Source: Phascolarctobacterium sp. (GTDB lineage Bacteria; Bacillota; Negativicutes; Acidaminococcales; Acidaminococcaceae). Taken from it: 64,000 bases of DNA. Location of the stretch: assembly GCA_003150755.1 (NCBI GenBank), contig QAMT01000002.1, forward strand, positions 62,001 through 126,000, written 5' to 3'. The stretch's first letter is position 1. Every line of letters begins with the position of its first letter. Positions 23,986 to 32,791 of this stretch are shown here, piece after piece. The notes under the pieces are model-generated. The model saw only the letters and a program-made list of their open reading frames with translations, did no database searches and was not told the DNA's origin. The position numbers were made by a program, and so were the translations under genes.

Positions 23986-25947
23986 TTATTTTTCTTCATG
24001 CAGAGCTGCGCCCGCTTCGCCTTCAGCAGGCTTTTCGTCTGCGCTGGCAGAAGCTTCGTTGTCAGCGGCTTTTTCCGTTACCGTTTCAGCCGTTGTTTCT
24101 ACCGTTTCGGTATCCGTTTTTTCTGCTTCCGGTTTGCCATGTTCCAAAATCTGCATAAATTCTTCGCCGGTAATGGTTTCCTTCTCTAAAAGGTATGCCG
24201 CCAGCTCGTGCAGTTTGTCCACATTGGCTTCCAATATTTCACGCGCTTTCTGGTGCGCTTCTTTTATTACTTCCAGCACCTTGGCATCAATCTTGCCGCT
24301 GGTTGTTTCCGAGCATGCCAGCGAAGTATCGCCGCCCAGATAAGCGTTGGTTACGGTTTCCGTAGCCATCATGTCAAATTCGTCCGTCATGCCGAAGCGT
24401 GTAACCATTGCCCGGGCAATACGTGTTGCCTGTTCAATATCGTTGCTTGCGCCGGTAGTAATGCTTTTAAAAATAATTTCTTCCGCACTGCGTCCGCCGG
24501 TAAGCGTAGCAATTTTGTTAAACAATTCCTCCTTGCTCATCAGCACATTGTCATCTTCACTTACCTGCATGGTATAACCCAAAGCACCGCTGGTACGCGG
24601 GATAATGGTAATTTTATGCACCGGTGCAGAATTTTTCTGGCGCGCTGCAACCAAAGCGTGGCCAATTTCGTGATAAGCTACAATGCGTTTTTGCTCTTTA
24701 GGTATAACCGCGCCCTTGCGCTGATAACCGGCGATAACAACTTCTACCGATTCTTCCAGGTCGCTCTGCGTTACGCAATCGCGGTGCATACGCACGGCAC
24801 GCAAAGCCGCCTCGTTGATGATGTTGGCCAGTTCTGCGCCGCTTGCGCCGCTGGTTGCGCGGGCAATCGCGTTAAAATCAATATTGTTGTCCATTTTTAT
24901 GTTTTTAGCGTGTACGCGCAAAATCGCTTCGCGGCCCTGCAAATCAGGCAGTTCAACAGGTATGCGCCTGTCAAAACGGCCAGGGCGCAAAAGCGCTTTA
25001 TCCAAAGATTCCGGCCTGTTGGTTGCAGCCAGGATAACAATACCCTTGCTGCCGTCAAAACCGTCCATCTCCGAAAGCAGCTGATTCAAAGTCTGCTCAC
25101 GTTCATCATTGCTGCCAAAACGTCCGCTGTCGCGCTTTTTGCCGATAGCGTCAATTTCGTCGATAAAGATAATGCACGGTGCTTTTTCCTGTGCCTGTTT
25201 AAACAAATCACGCACACGGGCAGCGCCCATGCCGACAAACATTTCAATAAATTCGCTGCCGCTGATGCTGAAAAACGGTACTTTTGCTTCACCGGCAACG
25301 GCACGCGCCAGCAAGGTTTTACCAGTGCCCGGAGGGCCTACAAGCAGCGCGCCTTTAGGCATATTAGCGCCGATAGCCTTGTATTTGTCCGGATGATGCA
25401 GAAAGTCAACCAGTTCCATCAAGGCTTCTTTGGCTTCGTCCTGGCCTGCCACATCGGCAAAGGTTATACCGGTTTCGTTTTCGGCATATACTTTGGCGTT
25501 GCTCTTGCCGAAATTCATCGGCCCGCCGCCCATGCGCCCTGCCATAAAGCGCATAAACAGCTGTCCCAAAGCAAAAAAGATGAAAATAGGAATAATCCAG
25601 TTGTAAAAAATATTTTCCAGCGGGCTGTTTTCCTTAGGAATTACCTGCGAGAACTCAACCTTGCTTTCCATCAGACGGTTAACAAGCTGGGGGTCCTCCA
25701 CCCTGCCGGTAACGTAAATGGATTTGTCGTCCCCGCCTTTAGCCAGCACGGCAATTTTGTTGTTGGTAATTTCTACCTTAGCAACCTTGCCGTCGTCAAC
25801 CATCTGCAAAAAGCTGCCGTAAGATATTTCCTGCACTTTCGGGCTGAAAAACATCGGGATAATAACCGTGTTCAGCAAAAGTAATATAGCAAGTGCAAGC
25901 ATATAGTAATAATACATTGATTTTTTTGGTGTTTTGTCTTTATTCAT
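23986..25947 (-). CDS. ftsH: ATP-dependent zinc metalloprotease FtsH
   Basis: The 653-residue membrane protease degrades misfolded membrane proteins and short-lived regulators. Two N-terminal membrane segments flank a periplasmic domain. The AAA domain shows GPPGTGKTLLARAVAGE (Walker A), IIFIDEIDAIG (Walker B) and the second region of homology RPGRFDRRI. The zinc protease site is VAYHEIGHALVA. The C-terminal tail of about 45 residues is Glu/Ala-rich and disordered. I chose 25947 (MNKDKTPKK) because the GGAGGG ribosome-binding site overlaps the earlier ATG at 25959. Confidence 0.97.
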   Translation of the reverse strand: MNKDKTPKKSMYYYYMLALAILLLLNTVIIPMFFSPKVQEISYGSFLQMVDDGKVAKVEITNNKIAVLAKGGDDKSIYVTGRVEDPQLVNRLMESKVEFSQVIPKENSPLENIFYNWIIPIFIFFALGQLFMRFMAGRMGGGPMNFGKSNAKVYAENETGITFADVAGQDEAKEALMELVDFLHHPDKYKAIGANMPKGALLVGPPGTGKTLLARAVAGEAKVPFFSISGSEFIEMFVGMGAARVRDLFKQAQEKAPCIIFIDEIDAIGKKRDSGRFGSNDEREQTLNQLLSEMDGFDGSKGIVILAATNRPESLDKALLRPGRFDRRIPVELPDLQGREAILRVHAKNIKMDNNIDFNAIARATSGASGAELANIINEAALRAVRMHRDCVTQSDLEESVEVVIAGYQRKGAVIPKEQKRIVAYHEIGHALVAARQKNSAPVHKITIIPRTSGALGYTMQVSEDDNVLMSKEELFNKIATLTGGRSAEEIIFKSITTGASNDIEQATRIARAMVTRFGMTDEFDMMATETVTNAYLGGDTSLACSETTSGKIDAKVLEVIKEAHQKAREILEANVDKLHELAAYLLEKETITGEEFMQILEHGKPEAEKTDTETVETTAETVTEKAADNEASASADEKPAEGEAGAALHEEK

Positions 25948-26077
25948 CTTGCCCTCCATACCAAAATAGGCTAAAAATTATAAATATATTTTATCTTATC
26001 TTACGGCATAACACAAGCAAACTATTTGTGTACAGCTACAAATTTTTAATTTCTTTGGCTGTAATTGGGCATAAAAA

Positions 26078-26103
26078 AACGCACCCCGGTTAAGGAGTGC
26101 GTT
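26078..26103 (-). terminator. Terminator of the atp operon
   Basis: AACGCAC and GTGCGTT arms with an inner CC/GG extension, followed on the minus strand by seven T. It lies 13 bases after atpC. Confidence 0.88.
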
Positions 26104-26116
26104 TTAACAGGTTAAG

Positions 26117-26545
26117 TTATCTCATTTTGGCAGCCATTGACAATTCAACTGTCTTGATTCTGCCGAGAGCTCTTTCCTTAGCAGCCATCGCCCTTTTGAT
26201 GTTGATGTCAACAGTGTAGTTGGCAATGCGGTTTTCAGCTCTTTCCAAAGCTGCATGAGCGCGTTCAAGGTCGATATCTTCAGCTGCTTCAGCCTGAATG
26301 CTGAGGATTGTAATTTTGTTTTTTACAACTTCAGCAAAACCGCCGGATAAATAAATGAAATGTTCTTCATTATTGGCGTCTCTGTATTTAAACGGAGCGT
26401 CTTTCAATGCTGCAATAGCAGGAATGTGGTTGGCAAAAACGCCAAAGCCACCGTCTAAGGCTTCAAAGCCTGCATATACAACATCGTCTCTTTTAATGAA
26501 GTATTTATCAGGGGTTACAATTTCCAATTGCATTAAATTAGCCAT
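26117..26545 (-). CDS. atpC: ATP synthase F1 epsilon subunit
   Basis: The 142-residue subunit sits on the central stalk and can inhibit ATP hydrolysis. An N-terminal beta-sandwich (LEIVTPDKYFIKRDDVVYAGFEALDGGFGVFANHIPAIAALKDAPF) is followed by a two-helix C-terminal domain (DLERAHAALERAENRI... AMAAKERALGRIK). It is the last gene of the operon, four bases after atpD. Confidence 0.95.
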   Translation of the reverse strand: MANLMQLEIVTPDKYFIKRDDVVYAGFEALDGGFGVFANHIPAIAALKDAPFKYRDANNEEHFIYLSGGFAEVVKNKITILSIQAEAAEDIDLERAHAALERAENRIANYTVDINIKRAMAAKERALGRIKTVELSMAAKMR

Positions 26546-26549
26546 GCAA

Positions 26550-27965
26550 TCAATCCACCTTCATGCTTTCAGCTTTCTTAACAGCATCATCAATAGTGCC
26601 TACCATGTAGAAGGCGCCTTCGGGCAGATCGTCATGTTTACCTTCGAGGATTTCTTTAAAGCCTCTGATGGTTTCGTTCAAAGGAACATATTGTCCCGGG
26701 GTACCGGTAAACTGTTCTGCTACGAAGAATGCCTGGGACAGGAATCTTTGGATTTTACGTGCACGAGCAACAGTCAGTTTATCTTCTTCGCTCAGTTCTT
26801 CCATACCGAGGATGGCGATAATATCCTGCAATTCTTTATAGCGTTGGAGGATAGCCTGTACGCCGCGGGCTACGTTGTAATGTTCTTCACCGATTACAAG
26901 CGGGTCAAGGATACGGCTGGTGGAATCCAGCGGGTCAACTGCCGGATAAATACCAAGCTCTGCAATCTGACGGGACAGTACCGTGGTTGCATCCAGGTGG
27001 GCGAAAGTGCCTGCCGGTGCAGGGTCAGTCAAGTCGTCCGCAGGTACGTATACAGCCTGTACGGAGGTGATGGAACCGGTTTTAGTGGAGGTAATGCGTT
27101 CCTGCAAAGCACCGATGTCGTTTGCCAGGGTAGGCTGATAACCTACTGCAGAAGGCATACGGCCGAGCAATGCGGAAACTTCGGAACCTGCCTGAATAAA
27201 ACGGAAAATGTTATCAATAAACAGAAGTACGTCCTGGCCGCCTACATCACGGAAGTATTCAGCCATGGTCAGGCCGGTAAGGCCTACGCGCATACGCGCT
27301 CCAGGAGGCTCGTTCATCTGTCCGTAAACCAGCGCCGTCTTGTCGATAACGCCGGATTCTTTCATTTCGCACCAGAGGTCGTTGCCTTCACGGGTACGTT
27401 CGCCTACGCCGGCAAATACGGAGTAGCCGCCGTGTGCAGTTGCAATGTTATGGATAAGTTCCATAATAATAACGGTTTTACCTACACCTGCACCGCCGAA
27501 CAGACCGATTTTACCGCCCATAGCGTACGGAGCGATCAGGTCGACAACTTTGATGCCTGTTTCCAAAATTTTAGTGCTTGTTGCCTGTTGGTCAAAGGTC
27601 GGAGCAGGACGGTGGATCGGCCAGTAGTCAGCTGCTTCTACTTTGGTATCATCATGGTCAACGGTTTCGCCGAGAACGTTGAAGATACGTCCCAAAACGC
27701 CGGGGCCAACCGGAACGCTGATAGGAGCGCCGGTATCAACAGCTTCCATGCCGCGAACCAGACCGTCGGTAGAGCTCATTGCTACGCAGCGTACAACATT
27801 GTAACCGATATGCTGCATAACTTCACAGGTAAGGTGAATTTTTACTTTACCGTCATCGGTAGTGCCATCAATTTTAATAGCGTTCAGGATCGCCGGCATT
27901 GTTTTCGGGCTGAACTCAATGTCAACAACAGGGCCAACAACTTGTACTATTCTACCAGTATTCAA
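26550..27965 (-). CDS. atpD: ATP synthase F1 beta subunit (TTG start)
   Basis: The 471-residue catalytic subunit shows GLFGGAGVGKTVIIMELIHN (Walker A), GERTREGNDLWCEMKESG, and ALLGRMPSAVGYQPTLANDIG, which carry the catalytic Glu and the P-loop. Length is normal. The start codon is TTG at 27965, eight bases after GGAGG; the residues that follow (NTGRIVQVVGPVVDIEF) are exactly where beta subunits begin, so the rare start looks genuine. Confidence 0.97.
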   Translation of the reverse strand: MNTGRIVQVVGPVVDIEFSPKTMPAILNAIKIDGTTDDGKVKIHLTCEVMQHIGYNVVRCVAMSSTDGLVRGMEAVDTGAPISVPVGPGVLGRIFNVLGETVDHDDTKVEAADYWPIHRPAPTFDQQATSTKILETGIKVVDLIAPYAMGGKIGLFGGAGVGKTVIIMELIHNIATAHGGYSVFAGVGERTREGNDLWCEMKESGVIDKTALVYGQMNEPPGARMRVGLTGLTMAEYFRDVGGQDVLLFIDNIFRFIQAGSEVSALLGRMPSAVGYQPTLANDIGALQERITSTKTGSITSVQAVYVPADDLTDPAPAGTFAHLDATTVLSRQIAELGIYPAVDPLDSTSRILDPLVIGEEHYNVARGVQAILQRYKELQDIIAILGMEELSEEDKLTVARARKIQRFLSQAFFVAEQFTGTPGQYVPLNETIRGFKEILEGKHDDLPEGAFYMVGTIDDAVKKAESMKVD

Positions 27966-27999
27966 GGTTTTAGCCTCCTAAATTACTTATAAATTATTC

Positions 28000-28896
28000 T
28001 CAGTTCTGTTTCAATGCTTCGGCGCCGCCGCAGATTTCTGTCAGCTCGCGGGTAATCTGAGCCTGACGGGCTTTGTTGTAGTTAAGCTCAAGGCTCTTAA
28101 CCAGCTTAGCCGCATTGTCGGTTGCGGAGCTCATTGCAGTCATACGTGCGCCCAACTCACTGGCCGCAGATTGTACGAGTGCAGCATAAACAACAGTTTC
28201 CAGATAACAAGGTGCCAAATCGGCAAGGATTTCTTCAGCTTCAGGCATAAACAGATACTGGGTATTTGTTTTAACCTGTCCCTCACCTTTCGGAGCTTCT
28301 GCCTCAGGAGTTTCCAGCGGCAGGATAACTTCGTCAGTCGGGCTTTGCGAAAGAGCCGATTTAAACAGAGTATATACAATGCGCAGTTCATCAAACTGCT
28401 CATCGGCAAAACGCTGTGCTGCGTCATACGCAACTTCAACAGCATTGTTATAGGTAGGCTTATCGGAAAAACCAAAGTGTGCTTTAACAACGTTAAAACC
28501 ACGGTGTGCAAAGAAATCCCTTGCACGGCGGCCGCAGGTAATAACCACAACCTCGCCTTTTACCTTTAAGATTTCACCCATAGCATGTTTTAAAACATTG
28601 CTGCCGTAAGCGCCTGCAAGGCCTTTATCCGAGCAGATTACCAAAAAGCCGACCTTTTTAACCGGACGTTTCTGGAGCAAAGGATGCTTTTTGGGGCTCA
28701 GGCCGGAAATAGTGCCTTTGTCGCCAACGATATTACTCAGAACCTCTTTAATTTTTATAGCATACGGACGGCTGGCGGCAGCTCTTTCCTGTGCTTTGCG
28801 CAAGCGTGCCGCAGCAACCATTTTCATCGCCTTTGTGATTTGACCAATGTTCTTGACACTTTTCATGTGGCGATGAATCTCACGTGCAGTAGCCAT
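28000..28896 (-). CDS. atpG: ATP synthase F1 gamma subunit
   Basis: The 298-residue rotor shaft has the typical coiled-coil ends: N-terminal ATAREIHRHMKSVKNIGQITKAMKMVAAARLRKAQ and C-terminal ELGARMTAMSSATDNAAKLVKSLELNYNKARQAQITRELTEICGGAEAL. A short insert of charged residues (about 195-215) varies between species. It lies seven bases after the alpha gene. Confidence 0.96.
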   Translation of the reverse strand: MATAREIHRHMKSVKNIGQITKAMKMVAAARLRKAQERAAASRPYAIKIKEVLSNIVGDKGTISGLSPKKHPLLQKRPVKKVGFLVICSDKGLAGAYGSNVLKHAMGEILKVKGEVVVITCGRRARDFFAHRGFNVVKAHFGFSDKPTYNNAVEVAYDAAQRFADEQFDELRIVYTLFKSALSQSPTDEVILPLETPEAEAPKGEGQVKTNTQYLFMPEAEEILADLAPCYLETVVYAALVQSAASELGARMTAMSSATDNAAKLVKSLELNYNKARQAQITRELTEICGGAEALKQN

Positions 28897-28903
28897 CAGT
28901 CAA

Positions 28904-30736
28904 TCACCTGCCTTCACTGGCAAGAAAAGTTTCCTTAAACTGTTCTATGGCTTTTTTCAGAGTAGCTTCTGTTTCGTCAGTGATTTTCTTTTCGGTACGG
29001 ATGGATTCGCCAACCTGAGCGTAAGCTGCATCCATGAATTCAAGGAATTCTTTCTCGAATCTGGTGATTTTCTTAACGTCGATGTCGTCAAGATAACCTT
29101 TGGTACCGAGATAAATCGACATAACTTCTTTTTCAACCGGCAGAGGCTGATACTGGCCCTGCTTCATGATTTCCATCAGGCGCTGGCCGCGTTCGAGCTG
29201 AGCCTTGGTAGCTTTATCAAGGTCGGATGCGAACTGGGCAAACGCAGCAAGTTCACGGTATTGTGCAAGGTCAAGGCGCAGGGTGCCTGCTACGGATTTC
29301 ATTGCTTTAATCTGAGCAGCGCCGCCTACACGGGATACAGACAAACCGGAGTTGATAGCCGGACGGATACCGGCATAGAACAATTCGGATTCCAGGAAGA
29401 TCTGGCCGTCAGTAATGGAAATTACGTTGGTCGGAATAAAGCCGCCTACGTCGCCTGCCAGGGTTTCGATAACCGGCAGGGCAGTGATGGAGCCGTTGCC
29501 AAGCTCTTTGTTAAGTTTAGCAGCGCGTTCCAGCAGACGGGAATGCAAGTAGAATACGTCGCCAGGATATGCTTCACGTCCAGGAGGACGGCGGAGCAGC
29601 AGGGACATTGCGCGGTATGCAACAGCATGTTTGGAAAGGTCGTCGTATACGCACAGAACGTCTTTGCCATGGTCCATGAAGTATTCTGCCATGGTTACGC
29701 CTGCATACGGAGCGATGTACTGCAGCGGAGCGGAATCAGCCGCGGTAGCTGCAACTACGATGGAATATTCCATTGCACCGTGCTGTTCGAGGGTACGAAC
29801 GATACGGGCAACGTTAGAAGCCTTCTGGCCGATAGCAACGTAAATGCAGATTACGTTCTGGCCTTTCTGGTTAAGAATAGTGTCAACTGCAACGGCAGTT
29901 TTGCCGGTGCCGCGGTCGCCGATGATAAGTTCGCGCTGGCCGCGTCCGATAGGAACCAGTGCGTCGATACATTTAATACCGGTCTGAAGCGGAGTATCAA
30001 CGGATTCACGGTCTGCAATGCCGTGAGCAGGAGATTCAATCGGGCGTTTTTCAGCATATTTAACAGGGCCTTTGCCGTCGATAGGTTCGCCCAAAGCGCT
30101 TACTACACGGCCGAGCAGGCCTTCACCTACGCCAACTTCCATGATGCGGCCGGTTCTGCGGACAATGTCGCCCTCTTTAACAAGGGTTTCGCCGCCGAGC
30201 AATACGATGCCTACATCTTCACGGTCAAGGTTAAGTACCATACCAGTTACATTGTTCGGGAACTCAACCATTTCGCCTGCCATGGCGTTTTTCATGCCGA
30301 TAACGGTAGCAATGCCGTCACCGATTTTTTCTACAATGCCGACTTCTTCCAAGTTTACATCCACATTGTAATTCTCGAGCTTGGAGCTCATGGCATCAGA
30401 GATTTTAGCGGTATCCTGTAAGGAATATTCATGGATGTCAATGCCATCCATTACAACTTCCATTTTCTTCAGTTTACGGAGAGCGGAAGCATCAAATACT
30501 TTATCGCCAACTTGAACTATAATGCCACCGAGGATAGCAGGATCAACAATTTTGTTCATGTAAATGTCGCTGCCAAGTTTCTCGGTAAGAATTTCAGAAA
30601 TGGATTGATACTCGTCAGAAGTAAGTTTTTTAGCAGTAGTAACTTTTACTTCCAGCAATTCTTTGATAGAACTACGGTCAATTTTGAAATCGGACAATTC
30701 TTGCTCTATCAAAGCAATATTTTCTTCATTCTTCAT
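28904..30736 (-). CDS. atpA: ATP synthase alpha subunit with an N-terminal delta-subunit C-terminal domain (delta-alpha fusion)
   Basis: The 610-residue product is about 105 longer than a normal alpha. Residues ~104-610 are an ordinary alpha: EEVGIVEKIGDGIATVIG, GDRGTGKTAVAVDT (Walker A) and the C-terminal helical domain. Residues ~28-96 match the C-terminal domain of delta (OSCP): VKVTTAKKLTSDEYQSI, VDPAILGGIIVQVGDKVFDAS and ALRKLKKM. The ~105-residue N-terminal helical bundle of delta, which normally grips alpha, is missing, and the operon has no separate atpH. The reading frame is open throughout, so this is not a sequencing frameshift in the joined part. An internal ATG (Met92, at 30461-30463) could give free alpha, but its ribosome-binding site is weak. 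Confidence 0.93.
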   Translation of the reverse strand: MKNEENIALIEQELSDFKIDRSSIKELLEVKVTTAKKLTSDEYQSISEILTEKLGSDIYMNKIVDPAILGGIIVQVGDKVFDASALRKLKKMEVVMDGIDIHEYSLQDTAKISDAMSSKLENYNVDVNLEEVGIVEKIGDGIATVIGMKNAMAGEMVEFPNNVTGMVLNLDREDVGIVLLGGETLVKEGDIVRRTGRIMEVGVGEGLLGRVVSALGEPIDGKGPVKYAEKRPIESPAHGIADRESVDTPLQTGIKCIDALVPIGRGQRELIIGDRGTGKTAVAVDTILNQKGQNVICIYVAIGQKASNVARIVRTLEQHGAMEYSIVVAATAADSAPLQYIAPYAGVTMAEYFMDHGKDVLCVYDDLSKHAVAYRAMSLLLRRPPGREAYPGDVFYLHSRLLERAAKLNKELGNGSITALPVIETLAGDVGGFIPTNVISITDGQIFLESELFYAGIRPAINSGLSVSRVGGAAQIKAMKSVAGTLRLDLAQYRELAAFAQFASDLDKATKAQLERGQRLMEIMKQGQYQPLPVEKEVMSIYLGTKGYLDDIDVKKITRFEKEFLEFMDAAYAQVGESIRTEKKITDETEATLKKAIEQFKETFLASEGR

Positions 30737-30814
30737 ATTGTACCAATCACCTCAATCTGCCGGTTAATGCCCAGTGGGAAATATACCCGGCGTATTCGGA
30801 ACACAAATCAATAT

Positions 30815-31294
30815 TTATTTCATTATTTTATCAACAACGGAACCTGCCAATTTTTCATCTTCTGCAGAATTTAATTTCTGTTCCAGGATTTTACCGGCAG
30901 CAACCAAACTAAGTTTGATAACCTGAGCGCGTACTTCACCAAGAGCCTGCTGTTTTTCAAGAGCAATTGCGTCTTTAGCGGAAGCAACGATTTGTTCCTG
31001 TTCTTCCTTGGTTTCAGCAATAATCTTGTCATGTACAGACTGAGCGGTCTTACGTGCGCTGTCAATGATGCTCTGTGCTTCCTGACGGACAGCAGCCAGC
31101 TGAGCAGCATATTCAGCTTTTAATTTTTCAGCTTCGGCTTTCGCCATTTCAGCATTTTCCAGGTCGCTTGCAATTTTATTCTTACGTTCTTCCATCATGT
31201 TAATGACGGGTTTGTACGCAAATTTTGCGAGAATGAACACTAAGAACAAAAAGTTCAGAACCTGCGCAATTAACGTTGCGTTGAAGTCAATCAA
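30815..31294 (-). CDS. atpF: ATP synthase Fo b subunit (TTG start)
   Basis: The 159-residue peripheral-stalk subunit has one N-terminal membrane helix (FNATLIAQVLNFLFLVFILAKF) and then a long charged coiled coil to the end. Length matches a stand-alone b, so b is not fused to delta as in mycobacteria. The start is TTG at 31294 behind GGGAGGG. The stretch 30737-30814 between it and the alpha gene is too short for the missing delta domain. Confidence 0.94.
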   Translation of the reverse strand: MIDFNATLIAQVLNFLFLVFILAKFAYKPVINMMEERKNKIASDLENAEMAKAEAEKLKAEYAAQLAAVRQEAQSIIDSARKTAQSVHDKIIAETKEEQEQIVASAKDAIALEKQQALGEVRAQVIKLSLVAAGKILEQKLNSAEDEKLAGSVVDKIMK

Positions 31295-31340
31295 TTATGA
31301 CCCTCCCTTTTACTTTTGTTTAACATCACAAATCAAGCTA

Positions 31341-31592
31341 TTAAATGAAAGGGTTAGCAAATACGAGAACGATTGCTATAACGTAGCAAAGGATAGGCAT
31401 GGATTCGATAAGGCCTACGCAAACCAGCATATTGGTAAAGATTTTACCAGATTCTTCCGGCTGACGAGCCATAGATTCGATAGATTTTCCGCACATATTA
31501 CCGTTACCAACACCAGCACCGGTAGCAGCACCAAGGCAAACAAGACCTGCACCAATCAAAGATGCAGCCGTAATAATTGCAGTTTCAGACAT
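31341..31592 (-). CDS. atpE: ATP synthase Fo c subunit
   Basis: This 83-residue proteolipid has two membrane helices around the polar loop ARQPEESGK. The ion-carrying carboxylate is Glu63 in LIESMPIL. Positions used for Na+ in Ilyobacter-type c rings are only partly kept: Asn30 stands for Gln, Ser64 is present, and Thr and Tyr are replaced by Met65 and Leu68. So the coupling ion is uncertain. The AAAGGATG site precedes the ATG. Confidence 0.95.
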   Translation of the reverse strand: MSETAIITAASLIGAGLVCLGAATGAGVGNGNMCGKSIESMARQPEESGKIFTNMLVCVGLIESMPILCYVIAIVLVFANPFI

Positions 31593-31644
31593 TTAATTCA
31601 TCCTTTCAAAATTAAATAATTTTTAATCTCACACTAATTTAAAA

Positions 31645-32361
31645 TCAGTGTTCAGAGAACGCCAGAGCGTAGCTGCCCAAAGCCAGAATCGTAAAGATAA
31701 AAGCCTGGACAAAGCCAATGAACAAGCTGAACATTACCCAGAACTCCGGAATAATCCACGGAGACAGCTGGTAAAGGACTATCAGCAAAATTTCGCCTGC
31801 CAGAATGTTACCGAAAAGACGAAGCGCCATAGTCAACGGTTTAGTAACCGCATCCAGCAAATGCAACACGATAAAGCCAGGGGCAGGTTGCACAAAATGT
31901 TTAAAATGTTTGAGACCCTGTCTTGCAACGCCTACAATGTAAGCACTAAGGGCGATTAACAGCGAAAGTGCAAAACATGTATTGATGTCGTTGGTCGGTG
32001 ACGTCCAGTGAACACCAATCTGCGGAAGCATGCCGATTTCGTTGCTGATCAAGATGAACATGAACAATGTAATAATGAAAGATGCCATATATTTACGGCC
32101 TTTTTCACCAAGATTCTGGTTCATCATGCCATCAAGGAAATCAATAACCATTTCCATCACATTTTGCAGGCCGCTCGGAACCAGCTTCGGATTGCGCGAA
32201 ACTATAAAAAACAATACGAAGACGATAGCCATCGCAATCCAAGTCATATACATAGTCTGCATGTTGATTACAATACCTGGTGCTATCTCTGTTGCAGCGT
32301 AATGTATAATTTCACCCGACTGTTCAGCTCCCTGTGCCATAGCAGCTGCTTCATTTCCCAT
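31645..32361 (-). CDS. atpB: ATP synthase Fo a subunit
   Basis: The 238-residue membrane subunit forms the ion half-channels. It carries the essential arginine in MALRLFGNILAGE and the conserved C-terminal helix FVQAFIFTILALGSYALAFSE. I chose 32361 (MGNEAAAM), where AAGGAG is eight bases upstream; a start at 32382 would overlap atpI. Length fits the family. Confidence 0.95.
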   Translation of the reverse strand: MGNEAAAMAQGAEQSGEIIHYAATEIAPGIVINMQTMYMTWIAMAIVFVLFFIVSRNPKLVPSGLQNVMEMVIDFLDGMMNQNLGEKGRKYMASFIITLFMFILISNEIGMLPQIGVHWTSPTNDINTCFALSLLIALSAYIVGVARQGLKHFKHFVQPAPGFIVLHLLDAVTKPLTMALRLFGNILAGEILLIVLYQLSPWIIPEFWVMFSLFIGFVQAFIFTILALGSYALAFSEH

Positions 32362-32378
32362 CCTTTTCACTCCTTTCC

Positions 32379-32783
32379 TCACGCTTCCTTCTTATTAAGA
32401 CGGTACGCGAAAAATAATAAATTGATGATTAAAAATATATGTATCAGAAGAAATCCCAGGCTTGCACCGAAAACCGGGTATTTCATCCTTAACATCAAAA
32501 CAAAAATGCTGCCTGCAACGCCTAAACGGTAGTATCTGTACCTGCGCATTACTTTAACTCCCTTGCGGGGAGTTTTGACATAAGGCAGCGCCTGCTTCAT
32601 ACCGTGGAACATAATGACGGTGTCAAGCAAGCCTATGACAATGCCCCTGAAAAAGGATACCGCAAAATCATGGCTGCCAAACGTGAATAAAAGCAGTACC
32701 AAAGGCACGGACCAGGCAAACAGACGGAAGATAACTTTATACCCGCCGCTTTTGACAAGCGGCGTCAAATCAAAGTTTGCCAT
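32379..32783 (-). CDS. atpI: AtpI-like ATP synthase accessory membrane protein
   Basis: The 134-residue protein has about four hydrophobic segments and sits at the usual AtpI place directly before atpB. In other bacteria AtpI helps assemble the c ring or transports Mg2+. Sequence conservation in this family is low, so the call rests mainly on position and topology. Confidence 0.8.
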   Translation of the reverse strand: MANFDLTPLVKSGGYKVIFRLFAWSVPLVLLLFTFGSHDFAVSFFRGIVIGLLDTVIMFHGMKQALPYVKTPRKGVKVMRRYRYYRLGVAGSIFVLMLRMKYPVFGASLGFLLIHIFLIINLLFFAYRLNKKEA

Positions 32784-32791
32784 AATTTATT

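Noticed and set aside
24208..25884. A 558-codon open frame on the plus strand opposite ftsH
   Set aside because: It mirrors ftsH completely, has no ribosome-binding site and an odd composition rich in His, Phe and Cys. FtsH on the other strand has all catalytic motifs. Stop codons are rare on the opposite strand because of codon choice.
26355..27992. A 545-codon plus-strand frame opposite atpD and atpC
   Set aside because: It is a shadow of atpD; no domain pattern and no start signal are seen. The same holds for other long antisense frames (29261-30421 opposite the alpha gene, 15683-17017 opposite glmU, 6444-7490 opposite the aminotransferase).
30737..30814. A hidden delta (atpH) N-terminal domain between atpF and the alpha gene
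   Set aside because: The gap is 78 bases, too short for the ~105-residue bundle, and no frame continues into either neighbour.
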